Counted from the first letter of the stretch, positions 1 to 10,657 are shown. The stretch is 64,000 nucleotides of DNA from Formosa haliotis (GCF_001685485.1 NZ_BDEL01000001.1:858501-922500), one strand, 5' to 3'. Numbers and translations: made by a program. The notes: generated by a model not told the origin, from the sequence alone.

Positions 1-156
1 TATTTTCTATTAAAAATTTAATGCATTTATTTAGCATGACTGCATTTTTAAACAATTAAACAATGATAAAACCATTGAAATCCGCCTACCAATTGGTACA
101 CAGAAACTTATCCTAAAAACATAATTGTAGAGGATAACGGGTAATTGTTATAAAAA

Positions 157-570
157 TCAGATTAAGAAAGTATCGTACTCCAACTGTATATCGGAGACGA
201 GCAAAGGCGGTGAATACGCCTGGAAGGGAATAATTTGTTTTGGTAAAGCTACAAATAGCGATTGGTAAGTATAGACAAACGTCGTTACAAACAATTGCTG
301 ATCGAGCGTTAACTGGCTAGGCACAGATTTTAATTCATCTTGCCCATTTACAACCACTTTATGGTCTGTACAGCATCCTTTTTTGGAAATAGCGCTTTTT
401 AAAGGCGGCGCCTGCAGCTCTTCCATACCACAACCAATAGCATCTTTATTTATAGCTACGTCTACTAAAGTTTCTCCACAATAATGCATATCTACACTAA
501 ACGAAAACGTAGAAAACAATACGACAAAAGACATCGTTATAGCTAATATTTTATGGAAAGGACTTTTCAT
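157..570 (-). CDS. HYC_CC_PP family small envelope protein
   Basis: A 137-residue protein with an N-terminal hydrophobic segment (about residues 8-27) that looks like a signal peptide or anchor. It shows the three landmarks that name the Bacteroidota HYC_CC_PP family: MHYCGE near residue 28, GCC near residue 66 and SPPLL near residue 120. The paired cysteines and the histidine suggest metal binding; in other Flavobacteria I recall relatives lying near TonB-dependent metal receptors, but no such gene is visible in the 156 bases downstream. The function is unknown. On the minus strand TAAATTTG (583-576) resembles the Bacteroidota -7 box but lies very close to the start codon. Confidence 0.75.
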   Translation of the reverse strand: MKSPFHKILAITMSFVVLFSTFSFSVDMHYCGETLVDVAINKDAIGCGMEELQAPPLKSAISKKGCCTDHKVVVNGQDELKSVPSQLTLDQQLFVTTFVYTYQSLFVALPKQIIPFQAYSPPLLVSDIQLEYDTFLI

Positions 571-786
571 TGCAACAAATTTAATGAAAAAAAATGAAGC
601 GTTTTAGATTTAACGTTCTTTTAAGGATACTTCTAGTTTATACTGACTATTTTCATTTCCTTTTTAATAAACTTTTAAATAATTATAGGTTTATTCCAAA
701 CTTAAATTTTACTATATTGCTAATCTGAAAGCTAAAAAATAAATAAAATTATAATATTGTAGTCGTTTAACCCCTATAATTTAAAA

Positions 787-2382
787 ATGCGCTATTTATT
801 AAGTCTACTAATCTTTTTTTATGCTTTGAAGGAATTGGTCAAAACACAGAAAGTATTCTTAGCAAACTAGAAGAAACACTATTAAAAAAGGATCAATATC
901 TAAAAGAAAAATATGCTAAAATAAACCTATTAAAACACGAAGTAGAAAAATATAATGTTACTGATGATACAGAAAACTTATACGAAACCTATTTATCCTT
1001 ATTTACAGAATACCGTTCGTTTAAATACGATTCTGCATATTATTTTTTGGAAAAGGCCAAATTAACAGCCATGCAATTAAACGATTCTTTATTACTCTCT
1101 AGAGCTAAAATTAAAGAAGGTTTTGTTCTACTTTCGTCTGGTTTATTTAAAGAATCTATAGACACTTTAAACAGCATAAACGTTAACAAATTACCAAAAC
1201 CATATAAATTTGAATATTACGCTGTTAAAGCCCGTTCCTTTTACGATTTAGCAGATTATAACAAAGATCCCAGATTTAGTATTAATTACATAAAAAAGGA
1301 AACCAATATCTAGATAAAGCAATAAGCTACGCCGAACCCAATTCTAATAGTTTTTGGGCTACGGAAAGTTTAAAACGTATGAAACGGCAAGATTGGAAAG
1401 GGGCTGAATTTGCTTTTAATTATTGGATTAACAATTACAATTTACCCCCAGAGTTTTACGGAATCGCTACTTCTAGCCTAGCTTATGTATTCTCTGAACG
1501 TGGCTATAAAGATAAAGCTATAGACTACCTAACTTTAGCAGCAATTTCCGACATAAAAAATGCCACCAAAGAAACCGTAGCTTTACGAAATTTAGCAAAT
1601 GAATTATTTTTAAAAGGGGATTTAAATCGTGCTAACCGCTACGTTACTTTAGCTATGGACGATGCTACATTTTATAATGCGAGACATCGAAAAATTGAAA
1701 TATCTACCATATTACCCATTATTGAAGGCGCACAACTACTTAAAGTTAAAAGCCAAAAAAGTAAACTCGAAAAAATTGTGGCGCTTTTGGCCATTTTAGC
1801 AATAATAATTATCATCTTTTTTATTATAATTTTCAAGCAATTACGTGCAAAAAATCTTTCTCGTAAAGCGCTGTTCGAAACCAACGAAAAACTAAAAGAA
1901 ATGAACGTTAATTTGCGTGAATCTGATGCTATTAAACAAGAATACATCACTTATTTCTTAACTGTTACTTCTAATTTTATACATAAAATAGACTCTATTC
2001 AAAAAGCAACCATCCAAAAAGTTATTTCTAAAAACCCGATGAAATTTTAGGAGTAATGAATAGGTACAGTATAAAAAAAGAACGCGAAGATTTATTTAGA
2101 CATTTCGACGAAGTGTTTTTAAAATTATTCCCTTCATATATTGAAGATTACAACAAGTTATTCCCAGAAGACCAACAGGTGATTTTGAAACAAAATGAAC
2201 TTTTAAACACAGAGCTTCGCATTTTTGCTTTGTACAGGTTAGGCATTCAGGATAGTAACCAATTGGCAGAATTTCTAGAATTATCTATCGCAACGATTTA
2301 CACTTATAAAACTCGTATAAAAAGTCGATCGCTTTGTAAAGATAGTTTTGAAGATAAGATTATGGCTATTAAAACCTATTAA
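787..2382 (+). pseudogene. TPR / DUF6377-type transcriptional regulator with three frameshifts
   Basis: Three reading frames join into one protein of about 532 residues if one base is restored at each of three homopolymers: T7 at 814-820, A6 at 1292-1297 and CCC at 2035-2037 (or the adjoining A run). The restored product has a signal or anchor segment (MRYLLSLLIFF), helical TPR-like repeats, one transmembrane helix encoded around 1775-1840, a coiled coil, and a C-terminal helical segment with a possible HTH ([20 protein letters not shown]). This is the layout of the Bacteroidota DUF6377 regulators, which usually sit beside the transport or glycan loci they control. The combined length is normal for the family, so each break is a loss of exactly one base. 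The gene is either truly inactivated or affected by sequencing error. It lies next to a polysaccharide utilisation locus, which may be its target. Confidence 0.8.
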
Positions 2383-2658
2383 AAACACATCTCTATGCAG
2401 TTAAAGCTATAAAATAAAAATTTTCCATCCAACTACCAGTTCCAAAAGTTAGTTTTTTAAAAGCTGCTTAAAATTCAATAGCCCCAGTTTCCTTAAAAGA
2501 AATTGATAATAGATTTTTAGGATTCGTATTTTTTATTTTATAAGTTTTTAGGCAACTAGCAACTAAAAATGAATCTCTAATATGAAATCATTTTAAGGCT
2601 CTTCTTTTTGACTCTATTCTTATATTAAATTGTACTATTGACAAAAATTTGCAACTAA
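2383..2658. other. Intergenic region, nothing recognised
   Basis: An AT-rich gap between the DUF6377 pseudogene and the terminator of the polysaccharide utilisation operon. I see no coding frame, repeat or strong hairpin before 2659. Confidence 0.5.
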
Positions 2659-2687
2659 AAAAGACCCAACTTAACTTTGGGTCTTTT
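2659..2687 (-). terminator. Intrinsic terminator of the polysaccharide utilisation operon
   Basis: An 11-bp perfect stem, AAAAGACCCAA paired with TTGGGTCTTTT, around a 7-base loop. The arms are A-rich and T-rich, so it can work on both strands. It lies about 50 bases beyond the GH97 stop codon and is the only clear terminator at that end of the operon. Confidence 0.8.
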
Positions 2688-2738
2688 CATTAAAACAAAC
2701 AAAATACTAACGAAATTAACACTATAAACACTAAAATA

Positions 2739-4763
2739 TTAGTTCTTATCTTTTAGTACAAACCTAACTGCTGCACCACCTCCTGGAGCCAAATGTAAGG
2801 TTAGAGTTTCGCCTTGGTTTAATGTTTTATTAGCCATTATTACGGGATAGGGATTAGTTTTATAACGAGCATCTTCACCATCTGTATACAATTCTGCTTC
2901 GTAAGTTTTACCGGAGTCTAAAAAGCTTAAAGGAATTGTAAGTGTTCTGGATTCAGCATTGGTAATTGCTCCTAAATACCAACTATTTTCGTCCCAATCT
3001 TGTCTTGCCATAACAACATACTCTCCTATTTTAGCATCTAAAACTTTGGTGTGCGACCAAACTTCTGGTACATCTTTTATAAACTGAAATTCGGGTTTAC
3101 CTTCATAATTTTCTGGTAAATCGCTAGCCATTTGTAGCGGACTAAATAAAATAACGTATAATGCCAGTTGCTTTGCTAATGTTGTTTGAACCATAGCGTT
3201 TTGAGGGGTTTTATAATCGAAATCGAAGTTACCTGGCGTAAAATCCATTGGTCCAGATAGCATACGTGTAAATGGTAATATAGTAGTATGCTCTGGGGTA
3301 TTTCCTCCATCTGCAGACCATGCATTATATTCCTGTCCGCGTCCACCTTCCTGTGTCATTAAATTAGGATAAGTACGTTGCAACCCCGTTCCTTTAACCG
3401 GTTCATGATTATCTATCATGATATGGTATTTTGCTGCGGTTTCTATAATTTTTCTGTAATGCCTTACTCCATATTGTCCATCGTGCCATTCTTTTTTGTT
3501 TAAATACTTATTTACATAACCTGTCTTTACAGCATTTACACCATTTTTCTGATACAACTTAAAAGCATCCTCTACTTGGTCTTCGTAATGTGCCGCAGCT
3601 CCTGCTGTTTCGTGATGCCCAATAAGTCTAACATTTTTTTTAGCGGCATAATTACAAATAGCTTCAATATCAAAATCTGGATAAGTTTCTGTAAAGCTAA
3701 ATGCTGTACCGTCGGCAGTCCAATCACCATCCCAGCCTTTATTCCATCCTTCTACTAAAACGCCGTCAAAACCATTCTCGGCTGCAAAATCGATATAACG
3801 TTTTGTATTCTCTGTAGTCGCTCCATGTTTTTCGCCTTGTCCCCACGTATACTTTTCTAAGTGCATACCCCACCAAATACCGATATATTTTGAAGGTTCT
3901 ACCCAAGATAAATCGTCTATTTTTGAAGGTTCATTTAAATTAAGCATTAATGTAGAAGTTACGAGGTCGCCAGGTTTATCTGCAACAATTATAGTTCGCC
4001 AAGGGGTTTCGAAAGGGGTTTCGGCATATACTTTTACACCATCTGCCCAAGGCACCAACTCACTTGTATATTGATTATTTTTTGTTTTCCGTAAGGTCAT
4101 AGAAGCAAAGTCAGTTAAATTGGCTTCGTGAATTGCCAAATACTTCCCACTCTTCGTTTCAATAGTTGCTGGAGTGTTTATGGTATCTGTTTTACTTATT
4201 GCCGTTTTTCTATAAAAACTTTCGTAATAACTATTTTCAGAATGTACAGGAATCCACCATACTTTATGCTCTTCTGGAAAAGTAAATTCCGTTATTTCGT
4301 TAGCAATTTTTACTTTATTTAAATGAGGTTGCTTCGGAAATTTATATCGAAATCCTATACCATCATTAAACACTCTAAACACCACATCTACTAACCGCTG
4401 TTGTCCTTTTGTTTCCTGTAAATGCACAACCATTTCGTTATGATGGTCTGTAATGGTTTTAAATTCGCCCCAAGGTTGTTCCCAACGGGCATTAACCGTA
4501 TGGTGTTCTGTACTTATAATTTTAAAACCATCGGTTAAAGGTTCGTCTTCTTGAAATTCAAAACCTAGTTTGGAAGGTTCTATAATCGATTCTCCGTTAG
4601 ATGTTAACTTATATTCGGGTACCCCGGCCTCTGTTAAATAAAAACTTAAGGTGTTTTTAGTATTGGGAGAACTCACTTCTAAATCCTGTTGTTTTTCGCT
4701 ACAAGACACAAATAGCAACATTCCTAAAGCTATGAGATATAATTGATTTCTGTTTTTTTTCAT
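2739..4763 (-). CDS. Glycoside hydrolase family 97 lipoprotein (SusB-like alpha-glucosidase)
   Basis: A 674-residue GH97 protein with a lipoprotein signal peptide (LLFVSC, lipidated Cys at about 21). It has the N-terminal beta-sandwich, the central (beta/alpha)8 barrel and the small C-terminal domain of the family. In the barrel, VKTGYV occupies the position where retaining GH97 enzymes carry the nucleophile Asp (VKVDFM-type), so the protein looks like the inverting, SusB-type branch. Conserved acidic residues are visible in IDNHEPVKG, MTQEGGRG and NTPEHTT. The expected activity is release of glucose from the non-reducing end of alpha-glucans in the periplasm or at the outer membrane. It is the last gene of the operon, 27 bases after the GH71/99-like gene. 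An alpha-galactosidase role is less likely because the nucleophile is absent. Confidence 0.92.
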   Translation of the reverse strand: MKKNRNQLYLIALGMLLFVSCSEKQQDLEVSSPNTKNTLSFYLTEAGVPEYKLTSNGESIIEPSKLGFEFQEDEPLTDGFKIISTEHHTVNARWEQPWGEFKTITDHHNEMVVHLQETKGQQRLVDVVFRVFNDGIGFRYKFPKQPHLNKVKIANEITEFTFPEEHKVWWIPVHSENSYYESFYRKTAISKTDTINTPATIETKSGKYLAIHEANLTDFASMTLRKTKNNQYTSELVPWADGVKVYAETPFETPWRTIIVADKPGDLVTSTLMLNLNEPSKIDDLSWVEPSKYIGIWWGMHLEKYTWGQGEKHGATTENTKRYIDFAAENGFDGVLVEGWNKGWDGDWTADGTAFSFTETYPDFDIEAICNYAAKKNVRLIGHHETAGAAAHYEDQVEDAFKLYQKNGVNAVKTGYVNKYLNKKEWHDGQYGVRHYRKIIETAAKYHIMIDNHEPVKGTGLQRTYPNLMTQEGGRGQEYNAWSADGGNTPEHTTILPFTRMLSGPMDFTPGNFDFDYKTPQNAMVQTTLAKQLALYVILFSPLQMASDLPENYEGKPEFQFIKDVPEVWSHTKVLDAKIGEYVVMARQDWDENSWYLGAITNAESRTLTIPLSFLDSGKTYEAELYTDGEDARYKTNPYPVIMANKTLNQGETLTLHLAPGGGAAVRFVLKDKN

Positions 4764-4790
4764 GTTATAAACTTTAATAAGATTGAAACC

Positions 4791-6044
4791 TTATTCTACT
4801 TCATTTAATATTTTTATGGCTTTATCCGGCTGCATGGATACAAAATAATAGAACGCCTGATCTAATTGCTTTTGAATTTTCACATTACTCTTTTTTGATT
4901 CTCTTAATTGAAATAACTCACCAATATTTTCAAAAAATTGACCAAAATACTGTACACCCGTAAATTGTTTTACCGTATTTATATACCTATAACCAAACTC
5001 TTGTGTTGGCTCGAACATGGTGCCTTCTCCAAAATCATTCCAGGTAATTAATTGCAAATAATCTGCTTCTACATGTGTTGCTAAACTTAATGTTTCGTTT
5101 AAGGTAGCGCCATTATTATGCGAAATGGTAAAACCAATATCTGTGTTTGTTCCGCCTTCTTTATAAAAGTCTTCAAAACCGGGATAAGCTGCTGCCATAC
5201 CTACTTTTAATTTAGGAAATGAAGTGGTGTAAAAATCGCTTAAAAAATTATTGTTTTGGTACACCCATGCATATTCCCCTTGCGCATTTTCACCGGCCTC
5301 GTAAGATTGATTCCATAAGGTTAAAAAAGTGGGTTTAGTATTTAAAACACTAAATACATCTGTCCAAGCCTCTGGTGATTTTAAAGTAATTGGTCCAAAA
5401 TTAAGCAACAAAGGTTTAGCTTCTAAATGAATATAATTTACATCTGAAAAGTATTTCTTTTGTATATATCGCATATCTTGCTTAGCTGCACTTTCTACAG
5501 TAGGAGCCAAATTAGCATCTACTATATTTTGAAGAAATCGATCTTCATAAACAATCGCATATTCTAATCCAACTGCTTCTAACATGGCGATAACTTGTTC
5601 GGTATTTTCTTTAACCAGGGCATAATCATTAAGATTATACGTACCATACCAATCTATTAAAATGCCATCTATTCCAGCATATTTCATAAGCAACAAATGG
5701 TTTTCAATAACATTTTTATCACCAGAGTGGTATGGACCAATTAATGGATAATAATGCGATGCTATTTCTCGTTTCCCATCAGCATCTGTGTTATTTGGAT
5801 TTTTATTTGCCATAGTCCAATGATAGCCCCACTGTTTATTTTCACTGCTTTCGTTAGTTTCAAACCAAGCCATGTAGTGCATATATACTTTCATTTTATT
5901 AGTTTTAGAAACAGGAACGGCATCTAATACTTCCAGCTCGTCATTTTCTTTCTGAGGTTTTGTATCGGAAGTATCGTCACTACAGTTAATATTAACTACA
6001 ACAAATAAACAAGTTAGGAGTTGCTTAAATAGGGCTATTTTCAT
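4791..6044 (-). CDS. Glycoside hydrolase family 71/99-like lipoprotein
   Basis: A 417-residue predicted lipoprotein (signal peptide ending NINC, Cys about 21). Motifs shared with the GH71 (alpha-1,3-glucanase) and GH99 (endo-alpha-mannanase/mannosidase) TIM-barrel proteins of Bacteroidota are clear: HYYPLIGPYHSGD, IDGILIDWYG, YAIVYEDR and TWNDFGEGTMFEPT. The acidic residues in YEDR and FGEGT are the likely catalytic or substrate-binding ones. It lies between susD and the GH97 gene in the same operon. An endo-acting enzyme that cuts an alpha-linked backbone, with the GH97 enzyme trimming products, fits the context. The choice between alpha-glucan and alpha-mannan cannot be made from the sequence alone. 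Confidence 0.82.
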   Translation of the reverse strand: MKIALFKQLLTCLFVVVNINCSDDTSDTKPQKENDELEVLDAVPVSKTNKMKVYMHYMAWFETNESSENKQWGYHWTMANKNPNNTDADGKREIASHYYPLIGPYHSGDKNVIENHLLLMKYAGIDGILIDWYGTYNLNDYALVKENTEQVIAMLEAVGLEYAIVYEDRFLQNIVDANLAPTVESAAKQDMRYIQKKYFSDVNYIHLEAKPLLLNFGPITLKSPEAWTDVFSVLNTKPTFLTLWNQSYEAGENAQGEYAWVYQNNNFLSDFYTTSFPKLKVGMAAAYPGFEDFYKEGGTNTDIGFTISHNNGATLNETLSLATHVEADYLQLITWNDFGEGTMFEPTQEFGYRYINTVKQFTGVQYFGQFFENIGELFQLRESKKSNVKIQKQLDQAFYYFVSMQPDKAIKILNEVE

Positions 6045-6082
6045 GTTTAAATATTTTAAAAGACATTACTGTTAAAAGAAGC

Positions 6083-6135
6083 TAACCTTCTATTTTTTAT
6101 GACTATTTCTAAAAAACAAAGTGTATAGAAGGTTA
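6083..6135 (-). promoter_or_regulatory. Intercistronic hairpin between susD and the hydrolase genes
   Basis: TAACCTTCTAT (6083-6093) is the exact complement of ATAGAAGGTTA (6125-6135), an 11-bp stem with a 31-base loop, just after the SusD stop codon on the minus strand. Such structures can protect or attenuate susCD transcripts relative to downstream enzyme genes. There is no U-run, so full termination is unlikely. Confidence 0.45.
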
Positions 6136-6148
6136 ACTTGACTTACTA

Positions 6149-7654
6149 TTAATATCCAGGATTCTGTTGTAAATTACTGTTCTTATCTAGTTCTTGTTGT
6201 GGTATTGGAAAGATAGCTCTGTACGCTGGCGTAGCATTCGGGTTACCCCACCACGGCTGAAAGAACGTTCCAAAACGGATATTGTCTGTTCTGCGTTTAC
6301 CTTCAAATAAAAACTCACGAAGTAACTCTTTGTCTAAATAATCTAGATCTATAGTTGCAGGTGTTTCTACTCCTGCCCTTGCTGTTATTTGATCTATAAA
6401 TGGACGCGCTAAATCTGGCGAACCTAAACGTACATAACACTCGGCTTGCATCATTAAGATCTCTGCGTAGCGAATTAAAACAAAGTCGTTATCACGCTCC
6501 CATTGGTCGCCTGCATTAATTTCGTATTTATTTAAACGTACGCCTTCGTTTTGTTTGCAATCTTCTAAATTCGACACATCCTCTGTATAAGATAGTGGCT
6601 CTCCGCTATCCATAATAATTACGGATCCTGTTGCTAAATTAATTTGATCGCCTTGTAGCATGGCTGCTTTCCGTCTATCGGCATCCTCAAAAGTAGAATA
6701 TACGCCAGGCGTTGCACACATACCATTTGCCGACCACGGGTAATCTCCCGTTGGAGACACCGCGAAGCGTTGCAAGTAATGGTAAGACATCGAGCTCATA
6801 TAATTTCCTAAGGTACCAGCATCGTTGGCATACGGAATAGCTAAAATTGATTCTCCAGAGGTTTCATTATTTGTTGCGAAATTTGCGAAGATGTCTGGTT
6901 CTAGCGTATACCCCGATATTTTTTGGCAGACTTCTATACAATCTTGCCAACGCGGTGTTCCAATAAAAGATTCTGCATTTAAATAAAGGCGTGCTAATAT
7001 GGCATTTGCAACATGCTGGGTGAATTTAGAGTATACTTTCCCCGATGGTAAATACGGAATAGTTTCTAACAACTCCTGCTCTACAAATTGGAATACTTCT
7101 GCTCGAGTTGAATTTGAAGGTAAATCTAAATCTTCAAAATCTGTAATGATTGGCACATTACCAAAAAGATCTAATAAATTATAATAGTAATAGGCTCGAA
7201 CAGCCCTTAATTCGGCATAAATAGGGGTTTTAGCATCTTCTGTTAGTCCAGATTTATCGATTTGATAAATGATGGAATTAATTTTTGAAATTCCAGCATA
7301 ATTATAACGCCATGCCGATAAGATCATCTTATTTTGAGCATCCCAAGTATGCCTATGTGCTTGAATATATTGTCCGCCATCGTACCAATCTGTACCTCGT
7401 GTAGGAATAATGGCTTCATCTGAAGCTACTTCATTCAAAAAAAACACGTATTCGCTGGCAGGCCAATTATTAGAAATTTCGTCTGCAAACCCTCTTAAAG
7501 AGGAATAGGCACCACCTACTAGAGTTTCAATTTCTTTAGGGGTTTGCCCAAAATTGTTATCCTGAACTCTATCGTATAACTCTTCATCTAAATTAGTGCA
7601 GGAGCTAGAGAATAGAATTCCACCAAGTAATAATAAACTTATTTTAATTTTCAT
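6149..7654 (-). CDS. susD-like: SusD/RagB family nutrient-binding outer membrane lipoprotein
   Basis: A 501-residue SusD homologue. The lipoprotein signal ends FSSSC (Cys about 19), followed by the usual N-terminal helical region and a C-terminal RagB/SusD domain ending in the typical IFPIPQQEL...NPGY tail. SusD proteins sit on the cell surface and form a lid over the SusC barrel, capturing oligosaccharide. The gene follows susC by 33 bases, as expected for a co-transcribed pair. Confidence 0.95.
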   Translation of the reverse strand: MKIKISLLLLGGILFSSSCTNLDEELYDRVQDNNFGQTPKEIETLVGGAYSSLRGFADEISNNWPASEYVFFLNEVASDEAIIPTRGTDWYDGGQYIQAHRHTWDAQNKMILSAWRYNYAGISKINSIIYQIDKSGLTEDAKTPIYAELRAVRAYYYYNLLDLFGNVPIITDFEDLDLPSNSTRAEVFQFVEQELLETIPYLPSGKVYSKFTQHVANAILARLYLNAESFIGTPRWQDCIEVCQKISGYTLEPDIFANFATNNETSGESILAIPYANDAGTLGNYMSSMSYHYLQRFAVSPTGDYPWSANGMCATPGVYSTFEDADRRKAAMLQGDQINLATGSVIIMDSGEPLSYTEDVSNLEDCKQNEGVRLNKYEINAGDQWERDNDFVLIRYAEILMMQAECYVRLGSPDLARPFIDQITARAGVETPATIDLDYLDKELLREFLFEGKRRTDNIRFGTFFQPWWGNPNATPAYRAIFPIPQQELDKNSNLQQNPGY

Positions 7655-7687
7655 TTGATTCTGTTTTAATATTCGTTATCCTGTAGC

Positions 7688-10621
7688 TTAATCTTTAAGT
7701 GTAATATTTAGCCCAAAGGAGAAGGTTCTCGGTCTTGGGTAACTATTAAATCTATCTATTCCTGGATTATCTAAACCAGTTAAACCTACTTCTGGATCTA
7801 CGCCACTATAATCTGTAAACACTGCTAAATTTTCTCCCAAGAAATAAACGCGCATTCCACAGCTTGAATTGACATTTGTAGGTATGTTGTACCCCACAGA
7901 AAGTGTTTGTAACCTAAAGAAAGAGGCATCCTCTATCCAATATCCAGAGTACGTAGCAGGCGAAGTAATACCGCTACTTAAAAAGTCGTCTGTTACATTA
8001 TATGTTGGCAAGCGATTAGGGTCGTTAAGCATCATATTTGTAGCATTTAATACCTTTTGGCCAAAATTGCCATAACCTGAAAGTGCTAAATCGAAATTCT
8101 TATATGTAAAATTCATTCCGACCCCGATGGTAAAATCTGGTTGCACATCGCCAAGCACAGAATCTTCGTCTGCTAATATAAATTCACCATTGTCGTCTAA
8201 CCCAGAACTTTTCTTACCCCAAAACGTTCCCACGGGATAACCTTCCTTAATAACTTGAGAAAACTGTCCAGACATACCAGATAGTCCATGTAATGAACCA
8301 CTGTAAATAACATCGGTTTCGTAAACTTGATTAGATAACTTTTCTATGATTTGCTTATTACTAGATAATGCTACGTTTGCATTCCATGTAAAATCTGAAC
8401 CTTGTATAATATCGGCATTTAAAGACAATTCAAACCCTTTATTACTTAACTCACCCACATTGGCAAGCATAGTACCTACTAAATAAGGTGGTTGTGGTAC
8501 TTGGTAGGTGTATAGTAAATCGCTCGTTAACTTATTATAAAACTCTAAAGATCCGCTAACTCTATTAAAAAAGCCAAAATCGATACCAATGTTTGCTTGC
8601 GCGGTAGATTCCCATTTTAAATCTGGATTTGGGTTTTGAGTTGGGGAATAGGCCAACTTCCAACTATCGGTAGCCGGATCGTAATAACTATCGCTTCCTA
8701 CACCTAATATTGCCAGAGATTTATATTCTCCAATACCATCTTGATTACCAGTAACCCCATAGCCCGCACGTAATTTTAAAGTTGTTAACCAAGACGAATT
8801 GTTTGCAAAGTCTTCATTAGTTATATTCCAAGCTATAGAAGCAGAAGGAAACACACCCCATTTATGGTTGTCACCAAAACGGCTAGATCCATCGCGTCTT
8901 ACCGTAGCCGTGATCATATATCGACTATCGTACGAGTAATTAACTCTTCCAAAGAAAGAAATTAATTTAGAATTACCTTTATAAGAATAGACATCTCCTA
9001 ATCTGTAATTTTGCCCTGCGCCTAAATTATTGTATCCAAATAAATCGGTGTCGAAACCAGCGCGCTGTGCACCAAAGCCGTCGTAAGTATTATCTAAATA
9101 CGAATACCCAGCCATAGCACCAATGTAATGATTACCTACATTTTTATTATAATTTAGATAGGTTTCCAACTGCATGGTGGTATATTCTCCTAAAGTTTTC
9201 TGACCATAACCCCGTTCTGGACGTCCTTGAATAACGGCATAAGAGGGTCTGTAGAAACTATTTTTTGTAGAATTATTTTCTAAAGACATATTAACAGTTG
9301 CTTTAAAATCGTTGAAGAAATCGAATTCTGTTTTAAAGTAACCCAGTAAACGATCTTTTTTACTATCTGCAATTCTGTTCGTTAATATTTCTACAGGATT
9401 TTCATTTAAGGTACCTCCTACCTCGGTAAAATCACCATTAGCATCACGTACAGGAATTGTTGGATTTAAATTGAAAGCACGTTCGAAAATACTATAATCC
9501 ACAGGATGCCATTTATCTATATTTGCAAATAAGCCTGCATCAAATTTTAACCGGTTATGAAATGCATATTGATGCCCGCTTAAATTAGCACTAAGACGTT
9601 CTAGACCAGATTCTTTTATTATTCCTTCTTTATCTAAGTAAGAAATTGAAGCGCGAAGCCCACTACCATCTCCTCCTGAATTAAAACTTAATACATGCGA
9701 TTGCGACAAAGCTGTTTGTTCCAACTCTTTTTGCCAATTTGTATTTGCTCCATAATCTATGGCATCTTGAACATTGTTATCTCTAACATAGCCACGCCAT
9801 TGATTTGCGGATAAAATATCTAAGTGACTGGCTGCATTACTTACACCTGTTAAACCCGTATAGGTTACAGATTTACCTTTTTTAATACTTTTAGTTGTAA
9901 TCATAATAACACCATTTGCTCCACGAGAACCATAAATTGCCGTAGCTGATGCATCTTTTAATACATCCATGGTTTTAATATCAGACGGTTGCACCGTATT
10001 GATATCTACTCCAGCAACACCATCTACAACTACTAACGGATTATTACTTGCTGTTAACGAAGTTCCTCCTCTTAGTCTCATTGATGCCCCTACACTAGGG
10101 TCGCCAGTATCTTTACTAATAACCAATCCGGATACTTTACCTTGTAATACCTGCTCTGTAGAAGACACGTTACCTTGTAAAAAGTCGTCTGAAGTTACCG
10201 AAGAAATAGCACCAGTTAGATCTGATTTTCGCATAGAGCCATATCCTACAGCCACTAACTCTACAGCGTCTAAGGCATAGGTATCGCTTTCTAACATAAC
10301 GCTTAGTGGTAAACTTGTTGCATTACTTATAACTAACGATTGTGTAACAAATCCGACATAAGAAATATCTAACTGACTTCCATTTTCTACAGTTATACTA
10401 AAATGACCATCGAAATCTGTTGTTGTTCCATTTTGAGTTCCAGATTCTATAATCGTGGCACCTATTAAAGGCTCCTGATTACTATCTACAACTGTTCCTT
10501 CTATTGTTTTTTTATCCTGTGCATACATCTCTACCGAGACCATAAGCACTAAGCTCAATACACTTAACCATTTTAAAGTTAAAGTATAGGTAGAGCATAT
10601 ATGTTGTTTTTTCATATTCAT
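7688..10621 (-). CDS. susC-like: SusC/RagA family TonB-dependent outer membrane transporter
   Basis: A TonB-linked outer membrane protein of about 977 residues. After the signal peptide come a carboxypeptidase-regulatory-like domain (TIEGTVVDSNQEPLIGATI, DFDGHFSI), a short linker, the plug domain (KVSGLVISKDTGDPSVGASM, GSRGANGVIMITTK) and the C-terminal beta-barrel ending in FSFGLNITLKD. It imports oligosaccharides using energy passed from TonB; a tonB gene is present at 28065. The frame extends to a TTG at 10630, but ATG codons at 10621 and 10615 give a better signal peptide, so I chose 10621. It follows the SusE/F-position gene and precedes susD. Confidence 0.95.
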   Translation of the reverse strand: MNMKKQHICSTYTLTLKWLSVLSLVLMVSVEMYAQDKKTIEGTVVDSNQEPLIGATIIESGTQNGTTTDFDGHFSITVENGSQLDISYVGFVTQSLVISNATSLPLSVMLESDTYALDAVELVAVGYGSMRKSDLTGAISSVTSDDFLQGNVSSTEQVLQGKVSGLVISKDTGDPSVGASMRLRGGTSLTASNNPLVVVDGVAGVDINTVQPSDIKTMDVLKDASATAIYGSRGANGVIMITTKSIKKGKSVTYTGLTGVSNAASHLDILSANQWRGYVRDNNVQDAIDYGANTNWQKELEQTALSQSHVLSFNSGGDGSGLRASISYLDKEGIIKESGLERLSANLSGHQYAFHNRLKFDAGLFANIDKWHPVDYSIFERAFNLNPTIPVRDANGDFTEVGGTLNENPVEILTNRIADSKKDRLLGYFKTEFDFFNDFKATVNMSLENNSTKNSFYRPSYAVIQGRPERGYGQKTLGEYTTMQLETYLNYNKNVGNHYIGAMAGYSYLDNTYDGFGAQRAGFDTDLFGYNNLGAGQNYRLGDVYSYKGNSKLISFFGRVNYSYDSRYMITATVRRDGSSRFGDNHKWGVFPSASIAWNITNEDFANNSSWLTTLKLRAGYGVTGNQDGIGEYKSLAILGVGSDSYYDPATDSWKLAYSPTQNPNPDLKWESTAQANIGIDFGFFNRVSGSLEFYNKLTSDLLYTYQVPQPPYLVGTMLANVGELSNKGFELSLNADIIQGSDFTWNANVALSSNKQIIEKLSNQVYETDVIYSGSLHGLSGMSGQFSQVIKEGYPVGTFWGKKSSGLDDNGEFILADEDSVLGDVQPDFTIGVGMNFTYKNFDLALSGYGNFGQKVLNATNMMLNDPNRLPTYNVTDDFLSSGITSPATYSGYWIEDASFFRLQTLSVGYNIPTNVNSSCGMRVYFLGENLAVFTDYSGVDPEVGLTGLDNPGIDRFNSYPRPRTFSFGLNITLKD

Positions 10622-10657
10622 TCTAATCAAAAATTTAGTGATGATTGAGTAACTTAA

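Noticed and set aside
9969..10280. 103-codon plus-strand ORF
   Set aside because: It is antisense to the plug domain of the SusC gene, which is clearly the real gene.
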